Part shown: positions 1 to 11,572 of the stretch, in pieces | Position numbering within the stretch: position 1 is the stretch's first letter | How the letters are laid out: every line of letters begins with the position of its first letter | DNA from: Ornithodoros turicata | Taxonomy: Eukaryota > Arthropoda > Arachnida > Ixodida > Argasidae | Direction of reading: 5' to 3' | Assembly (NCBI RefSeq): GCF_037126465.1 | Contig: NC_088203.1 | Location: 95,976,668-96,040,667, forward strand | DNA length: 64,000 nucleotides | Notes under the pieces: generated by a model | Told to the model about the DNA's origin: nothing | Seen by the model: the letters and a program-made list of their open reading frames with translations, nothing else | Databases searched by the model: none | Translations under genes and position numbers: made by a program

Positions 1-629
1 GAGGAACTCTACTAAACATTACTTTCATGAATCGTTTTTACAACGCGTAATTCGAAACTGGAATGATCTTCCCCGTGTCATAGCTGCAACAACAACAACA
101 AATAAGTTAATGATAATGAATGGGGAAATTCGACACGTAAGCTGCAGTTAGAGACCCTCACAAGGAATAACTGATCTTCTGGGCAACTCTATCATATAGC
201 TCATTGTTACCACTTGTACGGTATACATGAATTCATTTTATCGGTCAAGAAGTTGATTTTTAACTGCGTGTCATATCATCTTTTTCGTTCTACTCATCCT
301 TGCATAAATTGTGATATTTTGACAACATATAGTTCACTTTGTCGTTAAGGTATCGATTGTGCTTAGTATTATTATTACATCTTAATTACTAGTGTTCTGA
401 TAACTGTCTTGATAACACGTAGCTGTCCCTGTCAAGCAACTTGTCATTGTCAAGCTACTTACTATATTCCTAGGTCTTCTTATCTAACGTATAGTGTTTC
501 GCTAACTGCTTTGATAACTTGTAGTATTGTTATTATCTCTAACTAGGAACTCACCACTCCGTCATGCAATGCCCCTGTGGGGCCTTTGACGTGCTGTAAA
601 TAAATAAATATATAAATAAATAAATAAAC
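1..629 (+). mobile_element. 3' end of a non-LTR retrotransposon with (TAAA)n tail
   Basis: The RT end at 2-151 is followed by about 450 bases of untranslated sequence. A GC-rich end block then appears (GCCCCTGTGGGGCCTTTGAC at 571-590) and a TAAA-repeat tail at about 598-628. This order is typical of CR1/L2/I-like elements. The 5' part lies off the window. Confidence 0.55.
2..151 (+). pseudogene. C-terminus of a non-LTR retrotransposon reverse transcriptase (fragment)
   Basis: The frame starting at base 2 reads KHYFHESFLQRVIRNWNDLP and stops at 149-151. The pattern ...SF..R.IR-WN-LP is the typical last conserved block of ORF2 in many arthropod non-LTR retrotransposons. Only the 3' end is inside the window. 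Confidence 0.6.
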
Positions 630-3578
630 TACCTATACAGATGCGACTCCATAAAGATAGTCTTGTAGTGGTCTGGCTCAGCGATCCCCAAAGAACAAAG
701 CAACTTAGTCAAAGACAACATACTGCGCGGCGTGATCAATTGGTGCTGGACACTGAAATTTTTTTCGTGGATTATACAAGGTACCTTGTATCGTACTGTA
801 TCAGGGTAGGTGGTAAAACAAAGAAACAATAATCTTTCTCACAGCTCCCTTAGCAACAGCGACATTCATGAGGCCCACCTCGCAACTCTACAGAGAGTTG
901 CAAACAAAGAGCTATCGTCGACCCGATAGACGTGAGAGACAGCAACGTGATTACTGAATAACTTATACCTTTGAAAGGTACACGCTATCAGATCACGTTA
1001 GACGTATTAGATATCGGAATCGTAACCTGTCTGTGCCGAAACGGGGTTGCTGAGCTGTATATCGACGAAAGAAAATCCCAGCTTGGGCGAGTGCCAGCGC
1101 TAAGAAGTGGCGAAACCTCGTTCATATTCCATCCGTGTAACATTGAACCGTTTGAGGGGATCGCTTTTTTTCCTGCTCGTCTTTGTCCCAATGTTTTCTT
1201 TCCTGTTGTGTCATCTCATGAAAGATGGACGAACATGATGTAATAGCAGGCACGCCTACACAGCTTCGTGGGCTTTCCCTGTATGTTTTGTTAGCATTGT
1301 GGATGAGACACGAAGCTGAAGGTCGTCCAGGGGGTTTGTTCCTAGCAACGCGGATAGACAACGGTTTTCACGATGCGGTAGAACTTAGAGAACTGAATCT
1401 GGGAGAGCTGAACTGAACTGAAGGAACTCGGTCGCGAAGAGGAAGGGATCACGTCTTTTCTTGCGCGCTATTAGTTGATATTCATCACCTCCATTGGCGT
1501 GGATAAACGTTTGGTGATGACAATCCACCTAGGGTTGGTTTCCGGCAAGAAAAAAAAAAAAGCTGTGTCACAGCTTGGTCTGTGCTAATCTTCAGTGGTG
1601 CTATGGTTCCTTTCGCACAAGGCGCACTGTACTGTAGGCTACCATGTTCTAACAGGCTCTGTTATTAATAATTAATTAATTAATAAGCTTTAAAGTTCCG
1701 TATCCTTTTATTCTGTGAACAAGTGTGAGAAAATGCGGCAAACTATCCGTCGTGGTGCAGGCCATGACCTCCGTGAGGTCATCTCCTATGTAAGTCCCTT
1801 CTCCGCAAGACTTCGTTGTCGTGTGGTGAAGTCGCCCCTAGGGTCTATCTGCCTTGTATTTCTAGTGTCTCGTGAAGCAACTATCAACATTTTCGTGTGT
1901 ACTTGAGATAAGGTTTTCTATAACAGGAAAGCAAAAGACAATGTAGCAGTAAAGCAAGCACTAGGAACGATGAATTCCCATGAGACGTATATATGTGTGT
2001 AATTATCTATAGAGAGCCACTAAGCACCAACCTTGTGCTCATTTCTTCTGACGGCGGATGCTGTCTTCTGCTTGTTACTTCTGCCGGTGGATGCTGTCGG
2101 CTATTTCTCCCCCGAGACTTCCTCCTTTCGTTATTTTTTTGTGTTTTTATTCTCACATATGTGCATTTTCCTTACTTGGTACCTTAGAGCAGAACAAGGC
2201 GAAAGCACAGTTTTCTAGTTGTTGCTGTCCTGCTGCAGATTACTTAAACTTTCGCTTATCACAGCTCACATAAAAAACCGTCTATGCCTCTTCCCTGTCG
2301 TCATTCTTCCTCTATCGCTCTCTCTTTGCTTTGCTTTTTCTATCTTTGCTTTGCTTTGCTTTGCCTTGCTTTCTCTATCTGAGTGACAATTTCCACGAGA
2401 CCACTAAACAATAAAACGACACCGTTGCAGCCCTTTCCGAGTAAGATAACAAAGATTGATACAGAGTATGCATTTGCCGACTTACTTCTGCTTTTTTTTT
2501 CTTCATTTCTTTATCATCATCACCATCACTACCACCACTTCATGCCGGCGCATATCGCAGCAATCGTCACACACTTGAACACGGTCACTTTTCCTCTTGC
2601 ATACCGTGCTACATAGATATAATGAAAAGGTATCCTGAAAGCGAGCGTAGAAAATGGAACATCTCTGCAGATGTAAACGTGGTACGAAAATACAAGCTTG
2701 AAACAACGGGTAGGGACATAGCAAGGTTCATCGTTGTTCGTCTCTAAATGTTACACAATATTGTCCGCCATCAAGAGGCACCTCTACCCCATTGCATTAT
2801 GAATAATCGATGACATGCTTATGATTATAGTTTATGTTAGAGCAGCAAACCTTGTCCGAGATTTTGGAAAGTTTAGTCTTCAAACTGTTTTGTTTCTCTG
2901 TTTTTGTAGTGAATGTATTTTCCCAGTCTCTAAGTATTGCAGTAGCCAGGCTCGACTCTGTCGGAAATAACAGCTCTATATTTTTTTTCTTTTCCGTCTA
3001 ATTCTAGACTATATTATTAGATTACACTTGTCGACGTTGACATGTCGTCGTCGTCGTCAGAAGAGGCGGTGGCCGTCGTCGCGACGTTTACTGTGACCCC
3101 ACAAGATTGCGAGCTATGTTCGGGTAGAGATATGGGAAACGTGGTAGTGAAGAAGAGTACGACCGACTTCACATTGGCCCTACATCTTTAGGCAGACACA
3201 TAAGGCCCTACATCAAAATAAGGCAGAAAGTGACCTTTTCTATCCGTGCAGCCAAATATGGCGTCAACGTCTAAGATTCAGATCTGTGCATGTGTACTTT
3301 ACAGATAGTATATGTGTATAGGTATGTACATAGATAGTATAGTATGGACTTGATGGCGCGCACTGATTTCAGAGCAATGAAATGCGTGCAGGTACTCCTT
3401 ACCTTATGTTGTACCCGACATTCGGAGGGTCACATCACGTCCCCTATAACTAGGGTTCCGCTCTGCTTTCTGCCTTTAATTTAGGCCGGATTCGGCGCAT
3501 GTTTTTCGGTGTTTATATATTTTCATGGAATCTGTGTTTTTCGGTGATTTTTCTCGCGTGTACATGGTTTACCCTGCG
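630..3578. other. Intergenic, no gene recognised
   Basis: Only short, overlapping frames in several phases are open here. There is low-complexity sequence: TTAAT repeats at 1665-1685, a TTTGC-rich pyrimidine tract at 2326-2372, CAT/CAC triplets at 2515-2541 and a TCG run near 3043-3058. Nothing else is supported. Confidence 0.5.
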
Positions 3579-3795
3579 GTTATCGGCGAATATAGTCGGC
3601 CACCCTCAGGCGGGCAACGTCATGACTATCGCAGGGGGTACCGTACGTCCTGAGACGACTTCACGGGGAACTGTGCCGACATTTTGTCTTGAAGCGTACG
3701 AGGAAAACCCAGGGAAAACTCACGGGACGGCGCCCGGATTAGAACCCGGGTCACCTACCAGTCTCGCGTGTAATGCCATCATCAGACTGCCAGAA
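3579..3795 (-). mobile_element. tRNA-derived SINE, antisense copy
   Basis: On the minus strand this has a pol III B-box-like GGTTCTAATCC (about 3738-3748). It is followed by a tail containing the complement of GAGGAAAACCCAGGGAAAA and GGAACTGTGCCGACAT. The same tail recurs at 6215, 11445, 15690 and 29085. It resembles the tRNA-derived SINEs described in ticks, although I cannot confirm the family name. Confidence 0.55.
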
Positions 3796-3824
3796 GTCAT
3801 CAGACGGGTGCTTTTTTGCATAGA

Positions 3825-4726
3825 TTGAGAAGTTACCCGTCAAAAAGAACTCGTTACAAGTTAAGTTACCGCGTGCTAAATGTAACTAAGTTAATAACGA
3901 AGTTCTTCAGCATGAAATCTAACTCGCAGTTACTGAGTTACTTAACAAAAAGAACAAGTTACTTCAAAGTTACTCCGGACACAAAATAACATTTCGCAGG
4001 TGCAGCGCCCGAGAAGTTGAGTTAGACCTTGAGTTGCATGCGTAGGAGTGCAACACGCTTAGATCGTTTTCCTTTATGCCCAACAATAGACCTCTCCCTG
4101 TTTGTAAATAAATGGCGTCATAGTGTTCGACAGCGCCAAAATTTGGTAGAATCGAACTACGCTCGAAGCTAGAGGTGAACAATGTCGCGCCCGAAAGCCA
4201 CAGTCTTGAGGGGATTACGACATGATCCCTTGAATGGACGAGACCCTCGATCCAACTTTTCTTTCAATGGGAGACAGCGAACAAGTGCCCGTTCGTGGAA
4301 CCCAGCCGTCCTTCCGCTTAGTTTCGTTTTCAGTGTGTCTACCAATATGTCATAATGACGCTTCTCTGGTAGAGGTTTATTCGAACGCTTTGCATCTTAC
4401 TCCCTGTGGGAGCACAATGGTTCAGCTTTATTTCAGTGGCAGCAGTTCTTACTTCCTGAATAAAATACTGTCACTCGTTGAATATCACGTTTTTTGGCAA
4501 TGGTGCCATGACGGAACCGGAGAGAAAGCAAGAAAATGTGTGGACGTGAGTGAAAAGCGAGTTAAAAGTAACTTGGAACTTAAGTTACTTTGGCAAAGTT
4601 ACCAAAATAAAGGAACGAGTTCCTCTGAAAGTTACCACGGCGCAAAAGTACCTAGTTACGTTACAAGTTACCAAAAAAGGAACTTAGTTACAGTAACGAG
4701 TTGCTTGTAACGAGTTACCTCGAACT
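3825..4726. mobile_element. MITE-like element full of AGTTAC/GTAACT words
   Basis: Both ends (about 3830-3970 and 4560-4722) are packed with AGTTAC, TTGTTAC and CGAGTTA words in opposite orientations, while the middle is ordinary sequence. A 15-bp near-identical direct repeat flanks it: TGCTTTTTTGCATAG at 3810 and TGCTTTTTTGTATAG at 4728. That could be a target-site duplication or a shared flanking repeat. The open frame at 4234-4710 runs through it and is not considered a gene. Confidence 0.5.
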
Positions 4727-5999
4727 CTGCTTTTTTGTATAGTCGCGATCGCGTTCTTCCTGAATCCTATAAAATTTTGGGGTCGAAGATTCCCACGTGG
4801 TTGGTCTAGGTTGTATAGTCCTAAAATCTGCTGAAACGCAAAAGAGAGATTATTGCAATTAGACACTGCACGGGTTTCAAATGCAGATGCAGTGAAGTGC
4901 GATCCATTACGCAAATATCTAACTTTCTCCAAAGTTTCTAATGGAACAACCAGTGCAAATGCACATATTCACATACATTTAGCTCGGAATAACTGCGGAC
5001 AAAGCCCACAGTTTGGCAAATTCACTCATGATGGCCATCACGGACATCATTCACCATCACATCATGGAGAATGATACGATCTTCTTGATGTGGAGTGATG
5101 TTCGCGATGTGATGTTGAGTGACACGCTGCAGTATGACATGATGGTGAAGTTTACGTCGAGTTATGGCCTGTGATGTGATGCTAAAGTCCAAGTCTAATG
5201 ATGGGCTTTGCGGTTGTTATTTTGTGATGGGTTGTGAGTAAAGCCCGCCATGATGTAATATATTGTTGAGTGAATTTATTTTAAAGTCCCAATCAGCCCA
5301 TTAATAAACTGCGACTGCAGTAAGCAGTCTAGTTGTAGAAATATATGAAGTCTTGCGATCGTCAGAGCATGTTCTCGTTATACACGGTCTGATGATAAGA
5401 TACATGGACGGAGGGTTGTTGAGAGAGAGAGAGAGTGCAAATAAGGAAAGTCGGAGCAACCCTACACGGGAGGGGACAAGAGCTTAAAATAGAATTTATT
5501 ACCAATTCTCCCGTGTCTCTAGGTCGTTTATTTTGTCCTTCTACACCGGGTGTGGTACTCCGTCAATGTACATCATCGCACTTGTAAGTTTAAACTTCGT
5601 ATGTAGAATTATGATTTATTACTTTCCATTCTCTCGCTCTGTCCATTTTCTTGGTCTTTGAAACCTAGAACACGCTACGCATCACTGACAGCTTGGGGGA
5701 AAAAAATTCTGTGGAGGCAGGAAGTTCATTTAATTGTTGTCCTCGTATGCTTTCATAACTGCGCTCATCTCTCCCTACATTACATTACGCTTATGTGAAT
5801 TTTAGAAAGAAAATAGTAATTGTAGTAGTGTTGGAACTATAGACGTATTCCCACAAACATTAGTCCCTTTGGGGAGGGACATAATTATTGGAACAAAGAA
5901 AAAAAGGGGAGGAAAGGTCAGCCAAACGGGACGTCGGCTTGCTATTCCGCAAAGAAAAAAGAAAAATAAATACACGGAACGTTATTAGAAGTGAAGGGA
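4727..5999. other. Intergenic, no gene recognised
   Basis: Contains an ATGATG/GATGTG-rich degenerate stretch (5028-5180) and a GA run (5421-5435). No conserved frame or RNA gene is visible. Confidence 0.45.
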
Positions 6000-6080
6000 C
6001 TATTTGCAGTGGCGGGGAGTGAATGTCAGGGTTAGGGGACTAAAATGGGGAGTAATTGCAATATAGGGGACTAGAAACGG
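5998..6080 (+). repeat. AGTCCCC/GGGGACT-type repeat, also present inverted at 13190-13280
   Basis: The segment with GTCAGGGTTAGGGGACTAAA and GGGGAGTAATTGCA reappears as its reverse complement at 13190-13280, with similar flanks (TTTGCAGT). Two dispersed copies show it is a repeat. More degenerate TTTAGTCCC words occur at 5860 and 13460-13545. Confidence 0.55.
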
Positions 6081-6214
6081 TGATTGGTTGATTGATTGGT
6101 TGATTGAGAAATAAAATATTGAGATTTTAGCGCCGCGAAGCAACTGTAGCTATGAGCGGCGTACAGATGTGGACAGGTGGAGAGAGGACAGCAGGAAGGA
6201 GTGGGGGGACAGGG

Positions 6215-6295
6215 GGGTTAGTATGCGTCCTGGGCCTACTTCAGGGGGAACTGTGCCGACATTCATCTGGAAAGTCATATATGAAGATGCAAGAC
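6215..6295 (-). mobile_element. SINE tail fragment
   Basis: GCGTCCTGGGCCTACTTC followed by GGGAACTGTGCCGACATTC matches the tail of the SINE copies at 3579 and 29041, in the same orientation. The tRNA-like head is absent. Confidence 0.45.
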
Positions 6296-6402
6296 CCGAC
6301 AAAGGAGCTGTACTGTAATACCTCTCTCAATTTACTCCTTTTTCCACCAGGAGGTCCATTTGTGCCTCCGAGAGGCACTAATGGTTGTGGCAATGCGTCT
6401 AA

Positions 6403-7022
6403 TACCCGTGCCACACGGGCAGAAAAAAATGACACTAAGTGCGTAATGAGATAAGTCTTAATGTCATCCGTGCCGTGCTATACGGCGATATTTAATGGCA
6501 TTCATCCAAATGACAGTTTCCGCGTAATGAGATCGCACCAACTCATTCGCCCACGAAATGCGTACCCTCGCTCCCATTGTCTCAGCACAAAAGCAATTTA
6601 AAACTTCCATAAAGCTACTCTGTAGTGCGCACCGGGCATTTATTTTATGAATTACACGAAAACGATCATTATTTTTGTCAAAATGCCTGGCGTTGTTAAT
6701 TAACGATTGCTTTTTTGCATAGTGGTTTTTGGCGTAGACTGCAATCTCACAGGCAAGATGACAACAGTTTTCCGACAAGTACAGATCATCGATTATGAAA
6801 TCGAGCAAATTTTCTCAGTTTGTGGGCTATTATGGGTATTTTCAATCTCTTTGAACACGTTTACGCTCTTCAATTACCCCATTTCTTACGCGCGGCTAGT
6901 GGGAGACCCGCATCGACATCGTCGCGTTTAATGTCATTCCAATCTGACGTGTAGCACGACTATCCTAAGAAATGGCATTCGAGATCCAACTGGCATCACA
7001 CGCTAATGTCATTTCTTCTGTC
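6403..7022. mobile_element. MITE-like element with TAATGTCAT / CCGTGC subterminal words
   Basis: Clusters of AATGACA, TAATGTCATT and CCGTGC-type words lie at both ends (6403-6500 and 6925-7022), facing each other, around a non-coding centre. I could not fix a clear target duplication. Confidence 0.4.
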
Positions 7023-7254
7023 CCCCAAAATACTAAAATTTCTCTGTCTCTCTTTTCTTGGTGTACCTTCGTTGCCTGCGCATCATATCACCTCTCTCTA
7101 CATCTCTACTTCACGCTTTTCTAAGCTCCTCTCTGCGCACGACGTAAAGACCTTCACACATCTCAACTGCTTATAATAGAGACAATTAGCTTTCCCCAAC
7201 TTTCATTCCTTCCTGTATATACGTCGTACCGTTATCCAACGCAAGACGAGCAAC

Positions 7255-7720
7255 AGACTAGAACGGAAAACTCCATTCGGTCTGCACAAAGCATGTTCCT
7301 TGAGAACTACGCCGTACACGCGTGCTGGTCGTACACAAGCGTATTTCATTGTGATTTTCCCCCTACGAAGCCTCCACGACAGCCTGCGTGCGTGTCAGCC
7401 GCATTCCCCTCCCTCGAGAGCTCTCCTCTCTGTCGACCGCCAGCGTGGTAGCGACGAGCGGCGTAGTCCAACGCCGGCAGCCGTGGCGTACGCTACGCGG
7501 ACCTCGTACGGGGAAGTGTCCTTACGTGCGTGTGTAGGAAGAGCCGCTCGGATTATTTTCGAAGCAGGGACACACAACATGGCACAGGTGGGAGCTGTTT
7601 CTCTGTCTATTATCCAAATTGTCTTCGTTTTAGCAGTATATTCCGGAGACAATAACTCGGAAAGTACACATTTCGACTGGTGGGCCGAGAATGTCAGTCC
7701 TGTTATCGACAGTTAATTGT
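7255..7720 (+). promoter_or_regulatory. CpG-rich patch with TATA-like upstream sequence and short signal-peptide-like ORF
   Basis: A GC- and CpG-rich stretch (about 7370-7560) follows a TATATA-like sequence near 7217. An ATG at 7579 opens a 45-codon frame whose start is hydrophobic (AVSLSIIQIVFVLAVYSG), like a signal peptide, followed by a short acidic tail with WWAENVSPVIDS and a stop at 7713. A CAG|GTGGGA donor-like site sits nine bases into that frame. It could be a small secreted peptide, a first exon of an unseen gene, or chance. No homologue is recognised. Confidence 0.25.
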
Positions 7721-7892
7721 GCAAAATTTAAACGAGGCGATGAAGTATCTTTTTCCACTGTCGCTCTCTGATACTAGAACCTAATATTTGGCGCGTAGTA
7801 TTGGCTCGTGTTTTTCGATGTGACCAGTACCTTCGCTATATTTTTAGAGTGTCATAAATGCTGGCCAGCTGATGGACAAACGTCACAGTAAA

Positions 7893-8002
7893 CAAGCCTG
7901 AGCTTGGACAAGCACGAAGTGACAACACGACAAGGAAGCTCGAAAGCTCCAACTAGCTTTCATATCGTGTTGTCTTTCCGTGTTCGCCCAAGCTGAGGCT
8001 TG
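7893..8002. mobile_element. Hairpin MITE (about 110 bp imperfect palindrome)
   Basis: The left arm CAAGCCTGAGCTTGGACAAG... through GACAACACGA is answered by TCGTGTTGTC... through CCCAAGCTGAGGCTTG. The arms differ at a few positions and leave a short loop (about 7931-7966), the structure of a foldback or palindromic MITE. Confidence 0.55.
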
Positions 8003-9482
8003 TATACTAGGGACTTCATTGTATCGTTTCTTACATTTCTCACTGCAAACTACATGTAATCCTATTCCTTGCTTTGTACAGCCTGGAACAATAGGTTCAG
8101 GGATAACCTTATATCATCTCACGTGCTCACATAAACATGACGATGGTATTAATAGATAAAAACATGAAGGTGTATATAGGCCCCTCTTTAGAGTGTAACC
8201 AACTACTCCAGAACAATTATCTATAAGCACATGGCCACTAAGGCGTTAAATGGTCAATGATTGCTTCGATCCACACTGATTGCAAAATAGCTTCTTATAC
8301 AATCTATTTAGTCGCCTCCGCTTGCGACGAGCAACTCTTTTTATCACACTTGGACAACTGCCGATCTCGCACTTTTCCTGAACAAAATTGGCGGCAGCGC
8401 TTCTAATTTCGTCACTTCACCTACAGATAACGTCACGGAGTTCACCGTGTACTCACAAGCACTTACTTACTGAACTCGATACAACCTGTGTCAACATTCC
8501 CATTAAGTGAATCTCGTGACGAGGCCATGCAAGGTGACTTTGAGGGTGATCCTCATATCGTGCTCCTTTGTACAGCGCCGACACGACCGTCACCCTGCTT
8601 TTTTCCGCGCACTCCGCGTCACATGGTTTGCCCCTGTGACCTTCCCGTCTAAAGTCGGTCATATGATGCACCACGAAGGGGGCGTTTTTCATTTTGAAGA
8701 CGTGAACTACTGTAGACACAGCAAACGGTCGGATGTGTGCCCTACGCTTGAGTGAAGATATTTTGGCGGGCGGATCATTTTCTAAATGTCAGTCTCGTGC
8801 GAAGTGACGTTCGTCACGAGATGAATTGTGTATTGTTCGTGCGGCGTGCAACAACTACCATATGACTTCATTTTCTGAAGTGGAATGATGATGTGCTAGC
8901 GATTCTATTGTGTTTCGATAAACACGCGTATAGGCTGCACCTGACGGTGGCATTGGATTTGGTGTTTGTATGCTGATTAGGTCAGGTTAGCATGCTTTGG
9001 GAGTCTTCTATAGAGACTACGAGTGCCAGTTCCAAACAAGGTACGACAACGACAGACAAATGAGGTGGAATTGGTAAAAAAAACTAACTCTGTAAACCGC
9101 GATTCAGGTAGTATTGAGAGGCATGCAAAAGAGCCACACACAATACTTTATTTTCTTTCTTTCTCTCTCTCTCTCTTTCTGTTTATTTGTATCACCTATG
9201 ATTATTTTTTTACTGAGTTACTCTTTCCTAATTGCTGTCAGACGTTTTCTTGTGCTTAAAACAGGAGTTGGTTAATTCACTTATTTGAAGTTATTGGCAC
9301 AGGAGCTCAAAGCATGCAAGAGCGATAAGTACCATTTGTGCAGCTTTTACAGCATAACATGCAATAGATGAGCATCGTACAAGAACACATATAACCACAA
9401 CACCACAGCACTCTCTCAGCAAGCAACAGTTGTCACCGGAACGCACCGCCGTTGTTCCGCATTGTACCCCAAGCAGCGAAAC
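8003..9482. other. Intergenic, no gene recognised
   Basis: Mixed composition with a TTTCTTTCTCTCT pyrimidine run at 9152-9184. Open frames are short and overlap on both strands. Nothing identifiable. Confidence 0.45.
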
Positions 9483-9590
9483 ACCTTGGCCCAATATTGG
9501 CTGGATGCTTGTAACACTGGTCCAATATTGGCCCAGTACTGGACCGGTATTGCCGATATTCAGCCAACATTGGGCCAAAATTTAGTGTTG
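9483..9590. repeat. Degenerate CCAATATTGG repeats
   Basis: The palindromic word CCAATATTGG and close variants (GGTCCAATATTGGCCCAGTA, CCGATATTC, CCAACATTGGGCC) recur about every 20-25 bases. The unit is self-complementary, so there is no strand. Confidence 0.5.
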
Positions 9591-9849
9591 CTTGGCACGT
9601 ACGTACTGCTACATCAGGCCACTTGAGCATAAGCGCATTCTAAAACATGACACCATAACATATTGTGAGGGACTGGTACCTTCACACCACATGTCCAAAA
9701 TCACACTGAATGAATTATGTATATTTACACACCATTATAGGTGAGATTAATGTGCATCTTAGAGGCGTCGCCGTAACGCTATGGATTGCCACATAGCCCT
9801 GTTGTGTAGGACCTTCATTACAGCGAAACTCTCCGTTGCGTACTACGCA

Positions 9850-10019
9850 TCCTTTAAATATTGTACCTTTCCGCTCACGCATAGCGTTTCAGGTTTCTTC
9901 CCACACACGATTGCTGAATGGAACGATGTTCCTGCCCAATATATGCCTATATTCCTGCCATATAATATAACCTTCGTGGCAGTAAAATAAAAGTATGTAT
10001 AAATAAACATATCAATAAA
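9850..10019 (+). pseudogene. Non-LTR retrotransposon 3' end (RT C-terminus plus A/T tail)
   Basis: The frame to the stop at 9988 reads GFFPHTIAEWNDVPAQ, the classic SFFPRTIreWNxLP end block of ORF2. It is followed by AAATAAAAGTATGTATAAATAA-type tail sequence to about 10019. It is 5'-truncated and a different family from the copy at base 1. Confidence 0.55.
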
Positions 10020-10044
10020 GGCGTGGCTGCATCTTTGGGGCAGC

Positions 10045-10185
10045 TAGGGAAGGGTAACGGTAATGGTAACCGAAACAGAAACGGTATATTACCGAAATTG
10101 GAGATGGTAACGATAACGGAAACGCATGCCACGGTCCTCCATTACCGGAAACAGGAACGGAAACGAAAATTATCGTCCGGTATTG
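10045..10185. repeat. GGTAACGG / TTACCG word cluster
   Basis: Repeated GGTAACGG, GGTAATGG, GGTAACCG, GAAACGG words and their complements suggest the subterminal region of a DNA transposon. No clear termini are visible. Confidence 0.4.
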
Positions 10186-10189
10186 AATT

Positions 10190-11355
10190 CGGATAATGGC
10201 TATACCTGTTGTGCGATGACATTCCAGTTACTTTTCATTTTATTTTTGTATTTCGATGATTCCATCTTCTGTAATGCTCTAAATCCTACACGAGAGCATG
10301 GAAACAAAGCGCAATATTGGACCTCAAGGGTGCATCCCTCGCTTACCTACTCGTCCCAGTCCTCATAACTCCATGACATCAACACATATATGAGAAACAA
10401 CATGGACTCCACGCCCTCTACTTCACCAAAATACGTCCAATTATCCTTCCCTGCTTTGGGGCATTCTGCCAAACGCATCTGAATGGAGAAACTTTATAAG
10501 ACCACCGCTTGGCGGTAAAGTTTCAGTGAAACCCTTTTTGAAGACACAGTCCTACGATCACGTGGTAGTGGTGGCACTGTCACGTGGTATCACGTGAAAT
10601 TTCCTTCAGTCTTTTCTGGTGTTCCATATCCTGACGTGCTCGCCAAATTAAAATCAATAGTTAGGAGCCACAGTATACTGGCGTAGCCAGTTCGATTTAG
10701 TCGTGACTTACTTCTCCATTTTTCTTCTTCTATCCGTTATCACCATCGTCATGGCATCATTCGTGACCACGGTTGTCTCACGGGATGATACCTCGAACGA
10801 ATCAATTAACGTCTCATTCCTCACCTCATTAACATTATTAACGTCTCGTATTTTTAAGAGGAATACCGTTCCGTAAGGGTTAGGGTCACTGTACCGGATC
10901 AACAGGTGTACAAGGTCGCATCAGGCAACACCATCCTGTTTGTACACATATCACTTTACGTATAGGGCCTTCAGCTTCTCAAATGACCCATGAGAGAAGA
11001 AATTTGTCGCGTACCCGTAGTAACCTCCATTCTTTCGCAAAACGATTCCACGCACATTCGAAGTGAGAACTAAGTAGTTCAAGTCTAAGGGCATGCGACT
11101 AGCGGCTATTATGGTTCGCACGCGTAAATGACAATTTGCATACAATACAGAGGCTACCGCTCTTCGAAACTATGTCAGCGTTCTGCCTCTCACCCGTTTG
11201 AGATGTGTGCTCTGATAACGGCGACAATTTTTAGTCTAGTCTTCACACTCTCAAGAAAGCGATGACAGAGCTCGAGGCTATGCGCTTTCATTCATGGGAT
11301 GAGAACGAGGAGCGGGCTTCGAAGAAGCTGATGGTGGTGGTGGTGGTGGTGATAG
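10190..11355. other. Intergenic, no gene recognised
   Basis: No supported gene or repeat apart from a GATGGTGGTGGTGG microsatellite at 11329-11352, next to the SINE that follows. Confidence 0.4.
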
Positions 11356-11572
11356 GGCTTGCCGTTGTCGGCCTCACGTATGTGGGCAACGTCACGACTC
11401 ACGCCCTGGGGGAATGTGCGTCCTGGGCCGACTTCTAAGGACCTAAGGACCGGACGTCGAGATTGGGAGGTACCCGGGTTCAAATCCCGGTGCCGGCTGT
11501 GCTGTCTGGGGTTTTTCCTGTGTTTTCCTCAGACGCTTTCAGACATATGTCGGCACAGTTCCCTTAGAAGCT
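11356..11572 (+). mobile_element. SINE, apparent inverted composite of two copies
   Basis: The first half (11356-11444) has the tail in antisense orientation (GTGCGTCCTGGGCCGACTTC). The second half (about 11453-11572) has the tRNA-like head with a perfect B box GGTTCAAATCC near 11479, followed by the sense tail (CAGACGCTTTCAGACATATG, GTCGGCACAGTTCCC). Sense and antisense copies therefore meet head to head. Confidence 0.55.

Noticed and set aside
4234..4710. 158-codon open frame
   Set aside because: It runs into the AGTTAC-rich arm of a repeat element, and its C-terminal part is translated repeat words; no motif or splice context.
5028..5180. Tandem ATGATG/GATGTG array
   Set aside because: The words are too irregular to define a repeat unit.
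7300..7578. Upstream extension of the small 7579 frame
   Set aside because: The extension is arginine/proline-rich sequence produced by the CpG-rich leader; the ATG at 7579 is followed by the only protein-like segment.
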